A DNA stretch of 64,000 nt, taken from assembly GCA_002431395.1 (NCBI GenBank), contig DJEU01000065.1, forward strand, positions 67,028-131,027. The letters run 5' to 3'. Positions 33,436 through 42,189 of the stretch are shown in pieces. The DNA is from Lachnoclostridium sp. UBA5890. GTDB taxonomy: Bacteria > Bacillota > Clostridia > Lachnospirales > Lachnospiraceae. The position numbers were made by a program, and so were the translations under genes. The notes under the pieces are model-generated. The model was not told where the DNA came from. It searched no databases and worked only from the letters and a program-made list of their open reading frames with translations. Each line of letters starts with the position of its first letter. The first letter of the stretch is position 1.

Positions 33436-35874
33436 ATGAAATTTGGTTTTTTTGACGATCAAAACAAGGAATATGTTATTACAACACCCAGAACTCCACT
33501 TCCGTGGATCAACTATCTGGGAAGCAAAGACTTTTTCTCTTTGATATCCAACACATGTGGCGGCTACAGCTTCTATAAAGATGCAAAACTTCTCCGCCTG
33601 ACAAGATATCGTTACAACAATATTCCAAATGATGAAGGCGGACGATATTTCTATATTAAAGAAGGGGATTGTGTGTGGAATCCGGGATGGCAGCCGGTAA
33701 AGACCGACTTGGATTCGTATGAATGCCGTCACGGTATGGGATATACAAAGATCACATCCGCGAAAAACGGCTTGAAAGCATCTCTTCTTGCTTTCGTTCC
33801 CGTTTCCGATCCATGCGAGATCAATCAGCTGGTTCTGACTAATGACAGTAACGAAACAAAAACGTTTACCCTGTTCTCCTACCTGGAGTTCTGTCTCTGG
33901 AATGCGATGGATGATATGACAAACTTTCAGCGTAACTTAAATATCGGAGAAGTAGAAGTCATCGGTTCGACGATCTATCATAAAACAGAATACCGCGAGC
34001 GCCGTAATCATTATACTGTTTATTCTGTAAACACAGACATTGATGGCTTCGATACAAGCCGCGACGATTTTCTCGGTGCCTACCGCGGCGTTACCAATCC
34101 GAAAGTGGTAGAAGATGGAAAAGCGACAAATTCGATTGCAAGCGGATGGTATCCAATCGGTTCCCATCAGATCAACATCACGTTGGCTCCGGGCGAAAGC
34201 AGATCTCTGATCTTTGTTCTCGGATATTGTGAGAATCCGGTGGAAGAAAAATTTGAGGCACCAAATGTAATCAACAAAGCACCTGCAAAAGCACTGCTCA
34301 GCAAATACCAGACGGATGCTCAGGTGGCTGACGCATTGAAACATCTGAATGATACATGGGAAGATCTTCTTTCCAAATATACCGTACAGTCTCAGGATGA
34401 AAAACTGAACCGCATGGTTAATATCTGGAACCAGTATCAATGTATGGTTACATTTAACATGTCCCGTTCCGCTTCTTATTATGAATCCGGTATCGGACGT
34501 GGCATGGGATTCCGTGATTCCTGCCAGGATCTTCTTGGTTTCGTACATTTGATCCCGGACCGTGCAAGAGAGCGTATCATTGATATCGCTTCGACACAGT
34601 TCCAGGACGGAAGTGCTTACCATCAATACCAACCGCTGACCAAAAAGGGAAACAGCGATATCGGAAGCGGTTTCAACGATGACCCTTTGTGGCTCATCGC
34701 CGGAACTTCTGCTTATATCCGCGAGACCGGAGACTACAGCATTTTGGATGAAATGGTTCCTTATGACAATGATATGTCCGTTGCTACGACATTATTCGAA
34801 CATTTGACCCGTTCATTTGATTATATTGTAAATCACAAAGGTCCACACAATCTTCCATTGATCGGACGTGCCGACTGGAATGATTGTCTGAACTTAAACT
34901 GTTTCTCCAAAGAACCCGGCGAATCGTTCCAGACCTTTGGTCCAAGCGATGGCCCGGTAGCCGAATCCGTATTTATCGCAGGTATGTTCGTAAAATATGG
35001 TAAAGAATATGCCGACCTCTGCGAGGCTCTCGGCAAAAATGACGAAGCGGCACGCGCAAAGAAAGAAATTGCCGATATGACCGCTGCCATCGAAAAAGAC
35101 GGCTGGGATGGCGAATGGTTCATCCGTGCTTACGATGCAGCCGGAGAAAAAGTTGGTTCCAAAGAATGTGAAGAAGGCCAGATTTACATCGAGCCACAGG
35201 GCTTCTGTGTTCTTGCCGGTGTCGGTGTAGAAAATGGCATGGCAGAAAAAGCACTGGATTCCGTAAAAGAAAAACTGGATACCAAATACGGTATCGTTCT
35301 TTTGCAGCCGGCTTATACCAAATATTATCTGAATCTTGGTGAGATTTCTTCTTATCCACCGGGATACAAAGAAAATGCCGGTATTTTCTGTCACAACAAC
35401 CCTTGGATCTCTGCCGCAGAGACGCAGATCGGACGAGGCACACGTGCTTTTGAGATCTATCAGAAAACATGTCCTGCTTATTTAGAGGATATCAGCGAGA
35501 TCCATCGTACCGAACCTTATGTTTATTCCCAGATGATTGCCGGAAAAGATGCGAAATTCTTTGGTGAAGCAAAGAACAGCTGGCTGACCGGAACTGCTGC
35601 CTGGACATTTATGAATGTATCTCAGTACATTCTCGGTGTACAGCCTACCTTAAACGGTCTTTCGATCAACCCTTGTGTACCGGCAGACTTTGGTGGATTT
35701 AATATTACACGTAAATTCCGCGATGTTACCTACCAGATAAAAGTAGAAAATCCGAACAATGTAGAAAAAGGAGTAAAGGAACTGATCGTAGACGGTGTTT
35801 CTTACCCGAACACGACAGTCATTCCTTACGATGCAGCCAAAAAGGCTGTTGATGTCACTGTTATCATGGGGTAA
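33436..35874 (+). CDS. Cellobiose phosphorylase (GH94)
   Basis: Cytosolic enzyme splitting cellobiose with phosphate into glucose 1-phosphate and glucose. At 812 residues it matches known cellobiose phosphorylases (about 811-813). The N-terminus (MKFGFFDDQNKEYVIT, GGYSFYKDAKLLRLTRYRYN) is typical of this subgroup rather than of chitobiose or laminaribiose phosphorylases. The general acid is expected at D483 in RADWNDCLN (480-483 is DWND). GAAGGAGG precedes the ATG. A sugar importer and a LacI regulator with matching operators flank it, giving a complete uptake and phosphorolysis module. A closely related beta-glucan disaccharide remains possible as substrate. Confidence 0.93.
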   Translation: MKFGFFDDQNKEYVITTPRTPLPWINYLGSKDFFSLISNTCGGYSFYKDAKLLRLTRYRYNNIPNDEGGRYFYIKEGDCVWNPGWQPVKTDLDSYECRHGMGYTKITSAKNGLKASLLAFVPVSDPCEINQLVLTNDSNETKTFTLFSYLEFCLWNAMDDMTNFQRNLNIGEVEVIGSTIYHKTEYRERRNHYTVYSVNTDIDGFDTSRDDFLGAYRGVTNPKVVEDGKATNSIASGWYPIGSHQINITLAPGESRSLIFVLGYCENPVEEKFEAPNVINKAPAKALLSKYQTDAQVADALKHLNDTWEDLLSKYTVQSQDEKLNRMVNIWNQYQCMVTFNMSRSASYYESGIGRGMGFRDSCQDLLGFVHLIPDRARERIIDIASTQFQDGSAYHQYQPLTKKGNSDIGSGFNDDPLWLIAGTSAYIRETGDYSILDEMVPYDNDMSVATTLFEHLTRSFDYIVNHKGPHNLPLIGRADWNDCLNLNCFSKEPGESFQTFGPSDGPVAESVFIAGMFVKYGKEYADLCEALGKNDEAARAKKEIADMTAAIEKDGWDGEWFIRAYDAAGEKVGSKECEEGQIYIEPQGFCVLAGVGVENGMAEKALDSVKEKLDTKYGIVLLQPAYTKYYLNLGEISSYPPGYKENAGIFCHNNPWISAAETQIGRGTRAFEIYQKTCPAYLEDISEIHRTEPYVYSQMIAGKDAKFFGEAKNSWLTGTAAWTFMNVSQYILGVQPTLNGLSINPCVPADFGGFNITRKFRDVTYQIKVENPNNVEKGVKELIVDGVSYPNTTVIPYDAAKKAVDVTVIMG

Positions 35875-35931
35875 TTCCCTTATGATATAGAAGTTTTTTC
35901 ATAATTTTTTTAATACCTTTCTAAGTCAGAT

Positions 35932-36016
35932 ACCCCGTTGCAAGCAACGGGGTGTTTGACCCTCGCGGCAGTCGCCAAATGCGGACAAGTCCGCGCTTGG
36001 CTCGTTGCTTCGCGGG
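35932..36016. ncRNA. Compact structured intergenic element (two hairpins plus closing stem)
   Basis: Between convergent genes. Hairpin A has arms ACCCCGTTGC and GCAACGGGGT (35932-35953). The second part has an outer pairing CCC(TC)GCG with CGCGGG, enclosing a long hairpin B: GCCAA and GCGGAC pair with GTCCGC and TTGGC, with only an AT/GC internal loop and an AA turn. The region is much more GC-rich than its surroundings. It could be an RNA, a dispersed repeat or a terminator-like element of the phosphorylase transcript; the strand is undecided. I do not recognise a named RNA family. Confidence 0.45.
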
Positions 36017-36025
36017 AATAAAAAT

Positions 36026-36054
36026 GGGATTGCTTTTACAGCAGTCCCGTTTTT
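36026..36054. terminator. Bidirectional terminator overlapping the birA stop
   Basis: Arms GGGATTGCT (36026-36034) and AGCAGTCCC (36040-36048) with a 5-base loop. T-runs lie on both sides (GTTTTT on +; ATTTTTATT on -). The birA stop codon (36036-36038) is in the loop. Confidence 0.8.
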
Positions 36055-37028
36055 AATCGTAATGTAATTTCCCCGGTTTGAAGCACTCTCTTACTCGTCG
36101 ATCCGTCGGCTTCTTCCATCTGCACGATCAATCCGCCGTTATCATCGATATCCAGTGCCGTCGCTTCTTTCCATTCTCCATTTTCCTGAAGCCGCACCTG
36201 CTGCCCGATCACCATGGATCTCTGCCGGTATTCTTTGATAAATTCCCGTGATTCCAACGTATCATAGATTTCCCAAAAGGCATTCAAAATCGCCGCCACC
36301 AGCTGGTTCCTCGGAATGTGTTCTCCATTTTTTTCCAATGAGCCGGCACGGTCCCGAATTTCTTCCGGAAAATTCTCGGTACGATAATTGATGCCGATTC
36401 CGACAATCGCCGAATCAATCTTTCCCATCTCAAAATTCGAAATGGCTTCGGTCAAAATTCCGCAGATCTTTCTGCCATCAAGATAAATGTCATTAACCCA
36501 CTTAATCTGGGTTTCCTTGTGAAGCACCTCTTTAATGCCACGGCAAACCGCAACCGAAGCTGCCGTCGTAAGCAGCATGGCATCATTTCCATCAAACGAC
36601 GGATGCACAAGGATGCTCATATAAATTCCGGTCTTCGCAGGCGAGTAGAAATTACGGCCAAGACGCCCTTTTCCCCCCGTCTGTTCTTCGGCAAGAATGG
36701 TCAGACCATGTGGGGCTCCATCGATCACACGCCGTTTACATTCGGTATTTGTAGAATCCAGTACCTTATATACTTCCAGTGGATAGCCGGACACTCGTTC
36801 ATTTAAATATAAGGAAATTCCTTCTTCATTTAACAGGTCATTTGTCTGCGGAAGACAATATCCACGGTTATTCGCTGCCTCGATCTCGTAGCCTTCCTCA
36901 CGAAGAGCCTTGATCGCCTTCCAGATGGAAGTCCTCGAAACCTGTAATCGGGATGCCAGTTCTTCCCCGGAAATATGTTCTTCTCTATTTGCCTCAAGAA
37001 TGGCAAGCACTTCCGCCTTCACACTCAT
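36036..37028 (-). CDS. birA: Bifunctional biotin protein ligase / biotin repressor
   Basis: Attaches biotin to acyl-CoA carboxylase-type enzymes and represses biotin genes. It is 330 residues: an N-terminal winged HTH (about 1-60; ISGEELASRLQVSRTSIWKA), a catalytic domain with the adenylate loop GGKGRLGRNFYSP (family GRGRxGR) and KWVNDIYLDGRKICGIL, and a C-terminal SH3-like domain. The ATG at 37028 follows GAGGTGAGCGGCG and overlaps the upstream peptidase gene by 35 bases, so translation is coupled. Confidence 0.96.
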   Translation of the reverse strand: MSVKAEVLAILEANREEHISGEELASRLQVSRTSIWKAIKALREEGYEIEAANNRGYCLPQTNDLLNEEGISLYLNERVSGYPLEVYKVLDSTNTECKRRVIDGAPHGLTILAEEQTGGKGRLGRNFYSPAKTGIYMSILVHPSFDGNDAMLLTTAASVAVCRGIKEVLHKETQIKWVNDIYLDGRKICGILTEAISNFEMGKIDSAIVGIGINYRTENFPEEIRDRAGSLEKNGEHIPRNQLVAAILNAFWEIYDTLESREFIKEYRQRSMVIGQQVRLQENGEWKEATALDIDDNGGLIVQMEEADGSTSKRVLQTGEITLRLKTGLL

Positions 37029-38265
37029 CGCCGCTCACCTCTTTTTCCTTTCGGATAATGTCATATTCCTGCAAGGCACATTCGGTCTGCAATGTGATCC
37101 GCTGTCCCGGATGCGGGCAACTGTCTACATTTTCCCCTTTTTCGTCCTGCATGGAAAGCACTTTTGTCACAATATTTTCGCCGTTCGGCTTCATAATCTC
37201 TACTTCGTCACCGACGCAGAATTTATTTTTCTGTTCAAAGACACCTCTGCCGTCTTCCAGACTTTCGTGGATCGTGCCGAGATACTCATAGCCTTTGACA
37301 TACGTGTTATTGTCGTAGATCTGACTGTCATGCGTCGTCGGTCCGAAGAAAAATCCCGTCGTAAACTGACGATACGTACATTTGGCAATCTCTTTTTTAT
37401 AATACGGAATATTGTCGATATATTTTTGCGGATCTTCAAAATAATCATCAATTGCCTGTCGGTACGTACGTGAAACGACTGCCACATAAAGTGCCGTCTT
37501 CATACGTCCCTCGATCTTAAAACTGTCAATTCCTGCGTTTACCAGTTCCGGAATATGCTCGATCATGCAAAGATCTTTGGAATTGAAAATATAAGTTCCA
37601 CGCTCGTTTTCCTCTACCGGCAGAAATTCTCCCGGACGTTTTTCTTCCATAATATAATATTTCCAGCGGCACGGATGCGTGCAGGCTCCGAGATTCGCAT
37701 CTCTTCCGGTAAAATAATGGCTGAGGAGGCATCTTCCCGAATACGAGATACACATTGCTCCATGCACAAACGTTTCAATTTCAAAATCATCCGGAATATT
37801 TTTACGGATATCCCCAATTTCTTTCAACGACAATTCTCTGGCTGTCACGACACGGGTCGCTCCCTGCTCTTTCCAGAAGCGGAATGTCATATAATTTACA
37901 TTATTGCTCTGTGTACTGATATGAATATCAATCTCCGGACACACTTCCTTTGCGATTGTAAACACACCCGGATCGGAAATAATCAGAGCATCGGGACGAA
38001 TCTCTTTTAATTCCTGAAAATAAGCACGTACCCCTTCCAGATCACGATTGTGGGCGGTAATATTCGCAGTAACGTACACTTTTTTCCCGCGCTCGTGAGC
38101 ATAGGCAATTCCTTTTTTCATATCTTCTGCAGAAAAGTTTTTTGCTTTCGCGCGCAGACCATACATTTCTCCGCCGATATAAACAGCGTCAGCTCCGTAT
38201 TCTACAGCTGTCTTAAGCACTTCCAGACTGTTTGCCGGCGCCAGAACTTCCGGTTTATTTCTCAT
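36994..38265 (-). CDS. U32-family peptidase / tRNA hydroxylation-type protein
   Basis: A 423-residue protein of the U32 collagenase-like family (YrrN/YrrO, YegQ relatives), whose members act in tRNA U34 hydroxylation (TrhP-like) or ubiquinone-type hydroxylation. Family patterns are present: PEVLAPANSLEVLKTAVEYG, FVHGAMCISYSGRCLLSHYF and GACTHPCRWKYY. Conserved cysteines may bind an Fe-S cluster. The start at 38265 has GGAGG 9 bases upstream; an ATG two codons earlier is possible. It overlaps its neighbours on both sides in a tight operon with birA and the O-methyltransferase gene. Confidence 0.92.
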   Translation of the reverse strand: MRNKPEVLAPANSLEVLKTAVEYGADAVYIGGEMYGLRAKAKNFSAEDMKKGIAYAHERGKKVYVTANITAHNRDLEGVRAYFQELKEIRPDALIISDPGVFTIAKEVCPEIDIHISTQSNNVNYMTFRFWKEQGATRVVTARELSLKEIGDIRKNIPDDFEIETFVHGAMCISYSGRCLLSHYFTGRDANLGACTHPCRWKYYIMEEKRPGEFLPVEENERGTYIFNSKDLCMIEHIPELVNAGIDSFKIEGRMKTALYVAVVSRTYRQAIDDYFEDPQKYIDNIPYYKKEIAKCTYRQFTTGFFFGPTTHDSQIYDNNTYVKGYEYLGTIHESLEDGRGVFEQKNKFCVGDEVEIMKPNGENIVTKVLSMQDEKGENVDSCPHPGQRITLQTECALQEYDIIRKEKEVSGDECEGGSACHS

Positions 38266-38926
38266 TTTCATCGTCCTCCATTCTTGTACTGATCGTCATG
38301 CCATCGCCTTCGGACAGGCAGATGGTCTCTAATTTATCATGATGCATCAACGTATATAAATATTCCCGCATTCTCGCATGAATCGTGCGGTCGCGCCGCG
38401 TGACGGCAAAGCGGGATTCCAATACATCCCGGTCATGCAGCACATTGTCCGAGATCAACACCCCTCCCGGCTCCAGCAATGTGATCACATTAGGAAGGAA
38501 ATTCAAATACTGCCCTTTGGCGGCATCCATAAAGATAAAATTATACGTTTTTCCTTCTTCACATAACTGTTGCAGCACATCGACCGCGTCGCCTTCTAAC
38601 AATTCGATCTGCCCGGTCTTGTCATGCTTTTCCAGATTTTTCCTTGCCTCGACAAGACGCATTTCTACTTTTTCTATCGTTGTGATCTTCGATGTCTCCG
38701 GCAGACAATGCCGCATAAACAGAGCCGAATATCCGATCGCCGTTCCCACTTCCAGCACTCTTGCCGGCTTTTTTGTCTTTAAAAGATACCGCAGGACATC
38801 GCGTGTAGCACGACGAATAATAGGCACCTCAGTACGAAGTGCCTCTTTTTCCAACGCATTCAAATACTCCGGATAATCCGGTCGAAGTGAATCAAAATAC
38901 ACTTCTACTCTCTGTTCATCCATCAT
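38255..38926 (-). CDS. SAM-dependent O-methyltransferase (YrrM-like)
   Basis: A class I methyltransferase of the O-methyltransferase 3 family, 223 residues. The SAM-binding motif I is RVLEVGTAIGYSALFM, followed by acidic motif II (TIEKVEMR) and IFMDAAKGQYLNFL. YrrM of Bacillus (TrmR) methylates hydroxyuridine at tRNA position 34, and pairing here with a U32 protein fits that pathway. It overlaps the MltG-like gene by 4 bases (ATGA), with AAAGGAAG as ribosome site. Confidence 0.92.
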   Translation of the reverse strand: MMDEQRVEVYFDSLRPDYPEYLNALEKEALRTEVPIIRRATRDVLRYLLKTKKPARVLEVGTAIGYSALFMRHCLPETSKITTIEKVEMRLVEARKNLEKHDKTGQIELLEGDAVDVLQQLCEEGKTYNFIFMDAAKGQYLNFLPNVITLLEPGGVLISDNVLHDRDVLESRFAVTRRDRTIHARMREYLYTLMHHDKLETICLSEGDGMTISTRMEDDENEK

Positions 38927-39321
38927 TTTACTTCCTTTACGATCTCGTCTAAAATCTCATCATACGTCATACTCGTATTCAGCGTATACGTTTTTGCCTG
39001 AACGATGCTCTTTTTTCCCATCGACAATTTCAGGCGTATATAAAAGGAATAGGCATTTGCCACAAGTCCTTCGGATTCCAGATTTTTGGACACAGTAAAA
39101 AGGTCGTCCGACTCTGCCACCACAAAACTTTTGTCATGACCGGGCGGCGCCTCTGCGATCACGTCTCCAAATACTTCATTGGCAAAAGAATAGGTGCCGC
39201 GGCAGGCATTGACTGCCACAAACAAAACGATACTGTACAAAACGAGATTCAGTACAAAAATCAGGATTCCACGGATCAAAAACAATGCCGTCGTTCCTCT
39301 TCGTTCCGATTTTTCCGTCAT
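38923..39321 (-). CDS. Small membrane protein with MltG-like domain
   Basis: A 132-residue protein with one transmembrane segment (FLIRGILIFVLNLVLYSIVL) and an extracytoplasmic portion resembling the LysM-like N-terminal part of MltG/YceG (LFTVSKNLESEGLVANAYSF, TYTLNTSMTYDEILDEIVK). The catalytic transglycosylase domain is absent, so it is not an active MltG. This short form is common at this place in Lachnospiraceae, which suggests a conserved accessory role near septal wall synthesis. AAAGGAGG precedes the start. Confidence 0.75.
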   Translation of the reverse strand: MTEKSERRGTTALFLIRGILIFVLNLVLYSIVLFVAVNACRGTYSFANEVFGDVIAEAPPGHDKSFVVAESDDLFTVSKNLESEGLVANAYSFYIRLKLSMGKKSIVQAKTYTLNTSMTYDEILDEIVKEVK

Positions 39322-39391
39322 ACTGCCGCGCCTCCTTTCTTTCGCTGTCTATCGCATTCCCAAGTGGGATATTTCCAATTTTTACCTCTTA

Positions 39392-41065
39392 TTATACTTC
39401 CATAATGATCGGAAGAATCATCGGATTTCTCTTCGTCTTTTTCCAAAGGAAATCATTGAGAGAATCTTTGATCTCGGATTTAATCTTGCCCCAATCCGTA
39501 ATTCCGCGGTCAAACAGACGTTCCAGCGCAATATTTACAATTTCCAGACATTCGTCCATCAGATTTTCTGCCTCTCGCACATAGACGAATCCTCGCGAAA
39601 CGATGTCCGGTCCGGCAAGAACCTGTCCGGAACCATGCTCCATCGTCAATACCACGACAAGCAGTCCGTTTTCTGACAAATGCTGACGGTCGCGAAGTAC
39701 GATATTTCCGACGTCGCCGACACCAAGTCCATCTACCATGATACCCTGCGCCTGCACTTCGCCGACGATCTTCGCACTGTCTTCTTTTAATTCCAGTACA
39801 TTTCCGGATTTCATGATAACAACATTTTCCTTTGGAATGCCCATCTCCTGCGCCAGTTCTCCGTGGCGTAACAGATGACGGTATTCTCCATGAACCGGGA
39901 TCGCAAATTTCGGACGTACCAGCGAATAGATCAATTTCAATTCTTCCTGGCATGCATGTCCGGATACGTGCGCATCCTGGAATATAACTTTTGCGCCCTT
40001 CATGGACAATTCATTGATTACCTTCGATACACTCTTTTCGTTACCCGGGATCGGATTCGAACTAAAGATAACCGTATCTCCCGGTTTGATCGTAACTTTG
40101 CGGTGGATGGAAGCCGCGATACGAGACAATGCTGCCATCGCCTCTCCCTGACTTCCGGTCGTTACAAGTACGATCTGATCATCGGGATAATTTTTCATCT
40201 CTTCAATGCTGATGATAATGTTGTCCGGTGCCTGTATATAGCCAAGTTCAACTGCCGTATTGATAATATTTACCATACTTCGTCCTTCGACGATCACTTT
40301 ACGGCCATGTTTTCTCGCAGAATTAATAATCTGCTGTACACGGTCTACATTCGACGCAAACGTAGCGACGATAATACGGCTCTTTTCATTTTCATCAAAA
40401 ATCGTATCAAATGTCTTTCCAACCGTTCTCTCGGACATCGTAAAGCCCGGTTTTAATACATTGGTACTGTCTGCCATCAACGCAAGCACACCTTTTTTAC
40501 CGAGTTCGCCAAAGCGGGCAAGATCAATGCTGTCGCCATAAACCGGTGTATAATCCACCTTAAAATCTCCGGTGTGTACAATCACACCAGCCGGTGTGTA
40601 AATAGCAAGAGCGGCAGAATCCGCGATACTATGGTTTGTACGGATAAATTCAATACGGAAATCTCCAAGATTGATATACTGTCCATATGATACTACTTTT
40701 CTTCTCGTCACACCCATGAGGTTGTGTTCTTTTAATTTATTTTCAATGATCGCCATCGTCAGGTTTGTCGCATAGATCGGAACATTTAACTCTTTCAAAA
40801 CATATGGCAATGCTCCGATATGGTCTTCGTGTCCATGTGTGATAACCAATCCTTTTACTTTATCTCTGTTGTCCTGCAGATATGTGATATCCGGGATTAC
40901 CAGATCAACTCCTAACATATCATCTTCCGGGAATGCCAGTCCGCAGTCCACTACAATAATACTTTCTTCCGTCTCAAAAGCCGTAATATTCATACCAATC
41001 TGTTCCAAACCACCCAAAGGTACGATACGCACTCTCTCATTTCCTGTTTTTACTTTTTTACTCAA
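39392..41065 (-). CDS. rnj: Ribonuclease J
   Basis: Endo/5'-exoribonuclease of mRNA decay and rRNA maturation, 557 residues. A metallo-beta-lactamase domain carries VITHGHEDHIGALPYVL, HTGDFKVDYTP and the beta-CASP motif (MADSTNVLKPGFTMSERTVG), followed by HVSGHACQEELKLI and a C-terminal dimerisation domain. Translation starts at a TTG (41065) preceded by GAGGTGTAATT; no suitable ATG is available near it. It lies in the conserved ireB-ruvX-DUF1292-rnj block. Confidence 0.95.
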   Translation of the reverse strand: MSKKVKTGNERVRIVPLGGLEQIGMNITAFETEESIIVVDCGLAFPEDDMLGVDLVIPDITYLQDNRDKVKGLVITHGHEDHIGALPYVLKELNVPIYATNLTMAIIENKLKEHNLMGVTRRKVVSYGQYINLGDFRIEFIRTNHSIADSAALAIYTPAGVIVHTGDFKVDYTPVYGDSIDLARFGELGKKGVLALMADSTNVLKPGFTMSERTVGKTFDTIFDENEKSRIIVATFASNVDRVQQIINSARKHGRKVIVEGRSMVNIINTAVELGYIQAPDNIIISIEEMKNYPDDQIVLVTTGSQGEAMAALSRIAASIHRKVTIKPGDTVIFSSNPIPGNEKSVSKVINELSMKGAKVIFQDAHVSGHACQEELKLIYSLVRPKFAIPVHGEYRHLLRHGELAQEMGIPKENVVIMKSGNVLELKEDSAKIVGEVQAQGIMVDGLGVGDVGNIVLRDRQHLSENGLLVVVLTMEHGSGQVLAGPDIVSRGFVYVREAENLMDECLEIVNIALERLFDRGITDWGKIKSEIKDSLNDFLWKKTKRNPMILPIIMEV

Positions 41066-41086
41066 AATTACACCTCTCTGTTCTCT

Positions 41087-41374
41087 TTATGATAATTCAA
41101 CATCTTCCAATAACTCTTCGAAATATTTTGATATAATGCGCAGTTCTTCCTCGTCTTCTACAATATCATACAGTACGCTGTCATTTTCTTCTTCTACTGC
41201 GCGCAAGATCAATGAAATCTCTTCGTCATCTGCTTCTTCGTTTTCTTCCTGTGCCGGATCCACATTGGATACGAGCAAATATTGTCTTCCGGCGATATCC
41301 GCTTTTTCCCACACAAAAAAAGCATCCTCACTGCCATCCTCAGCGGTGAGCATAATTGTACCATCGTTTGCCAT
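41087..41374 (-). CDS. DUF1292 protein (YrzB family)
   Basis: A 95-residue very acidic protein of the DUF1292 family (TIMLTAEDGSEDAFFVWEKA, QYLLVSNVDP, followed by an EEENEEADDEE stretch). Function unknown. Family members almost always lie next to ruvX and ireB, as here. The ATG at 41374 has AAGGAGGAAACC upstream; longer readings run into ruvX. Confidence 0.92.
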   Translation of the reverse strand: MANDGTIMLTAEDGSEDAFFVWEKADIAGRQYLLVSNVDPAQEENEEADDEEISLILRAVEEENDSVLYDIVEDEEELRIISKYFEELLEDVELS

Positions 41375-41387
41375 GGTTTCCTCCTTT

Positions 41388-41810
41388 TTACTTTTGTAAA
41401 GAATCCAAATATCCTTGTAAAATAAACGTTGCGGCAATCTTATCTACGTATTGTTTGCGGTTTTCACGGCGCACATTGCCCTCTTTCAGCACTTCCATCG
41501 CAGATACGGTTGACAACCTTTCATCCCAAAAGATCACTTCCAAACCGGTTCTCTTTTCCAATTTTTCCTTGAATTCCTCTGTTTTCTGAACGCGCTCTCC
41601 TGACGTATTGTTCATATTTTTCGGCAGTCCAAGCACGATTTTTTCCACTTCATATTCTGCGATCAGCGCCTCAATTCTTGCCAGTGTCTGACGCAGTTTT
41701 GTCTCACTTTTTCTCTTTATCACTTCTACGGGCTGTGCCGTAAGCAGAAGTCCGTCACTGACAGCGACTCCTACCGTCACAGAACCATAGTCAAGTCCCA
41801 TAATTCTCAA
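41388..41810 (-). CDS. ruvX: Holliday junction resolvase-like / pre-16S rRNA nuclease YqgF
   Basis: A 140-residue RNase H-fold nuclease. Motifs: MGLDYGSVTVGVAVSD at the start, KIVLGLPKNMN, and FWDERLSTVSAMEVL with the catalytic acidic residues. Bacterial YqgF processes pre-16S rRNA ends. It lies 5 bases downstream of ireB. Confidence 0.95.
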   Translation of the reverse strand: MRIMGLDYGSVTVGVAVSDGLLLTAQPVEVIKRKSETKLRQTLARIEALIAEYEVEKIVLGLPKNMNNTSGERVQKTEEFKEKLEKRTGLEVIFWDERLSTVSAMEVLKEGNVRRENRKQYVDKIAATFILQGYLDSLQK

Positions 41811-41815
41811 TTCAC

Positions 41816-42082
41816 TTATTTCCTTAAATTATTCTCGATATAATCTTCCAAAAACAACTCGATGATCTCATCGCGCTCTGCACGCATAATCAAACTGCGA
41901 GCTCCTTTATGACTGGTAATATAAGTCGGGTCTCCACTCATCAGATAACCGACGATCTGGTTTACCGGATTGTATCCTTTTTCTGTCAATGCTTCATATA
42001 CGGAAGCGATGATCTCACGTACATCATAATCTTTTTCCAAGTCTACTTTAAATAATTGTGTGTTGCCATTCTCTTGCTGCAT
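41816..42082 (-). CDS. ireB: IreB-family regulatory phosphoprotein
   Basis: An 88-residue protein of the UPF0297/DUF965 family, phosphorylated by the Ser/Thr kinase IreK in Enterococcus and a negative regulator of cephalosporin resistance. It matches the family throughout, including the N-terminal threonine region and IASVYEALTEKGYNPVNQIV, YLMSGDPTYITSHKGAR. It heads the conserved operon, with its own promoter at 42146-42174. Confidence 0.95.
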   Translation of the reverse strand: MQQENGNTQLFKVDLEKDYDVREIIASVYEALTEKGYNPVNQIVGYLMSGDPTYITSHKGARSLIMRAERDEIIELFLEDYIENNLRK

Positions 42083-42145
42083 TCTCTCTTCTTACTCCTT
42101 TCAGACTCCCTTTGTTATCACCGTACTCATCAAAACATTACTTTT

Positions 42146-42174
42146 ATTTTAATATATGTGTGGTAAAATCGCAA
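42146..42174 (-). promoter_or_regulatory. Promoter of the ireB operon
   Basis: On the - strand TTGCGA (42169-42174), 17-base spacer, TAAAAT (42146-42151), about 64 bases before ireB. Confidence 0.65.
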
Positions 42175-42189
42175 CCCATTTTTTGAAAT

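Noticed and set aside
33937..34632. Long antisense ORF inside the phosphorylase gene
   Set aside because: It is a shadow of the GH94 coding sequence with no ribosome site and no recognisable domain.
38923..39321. Full-length MltG lytic transglycosylase
   Set aside because: Only the membrane segment and LysM-like portion are present; the catalytic domain is missing and no continuation is found in neighbouring frames.
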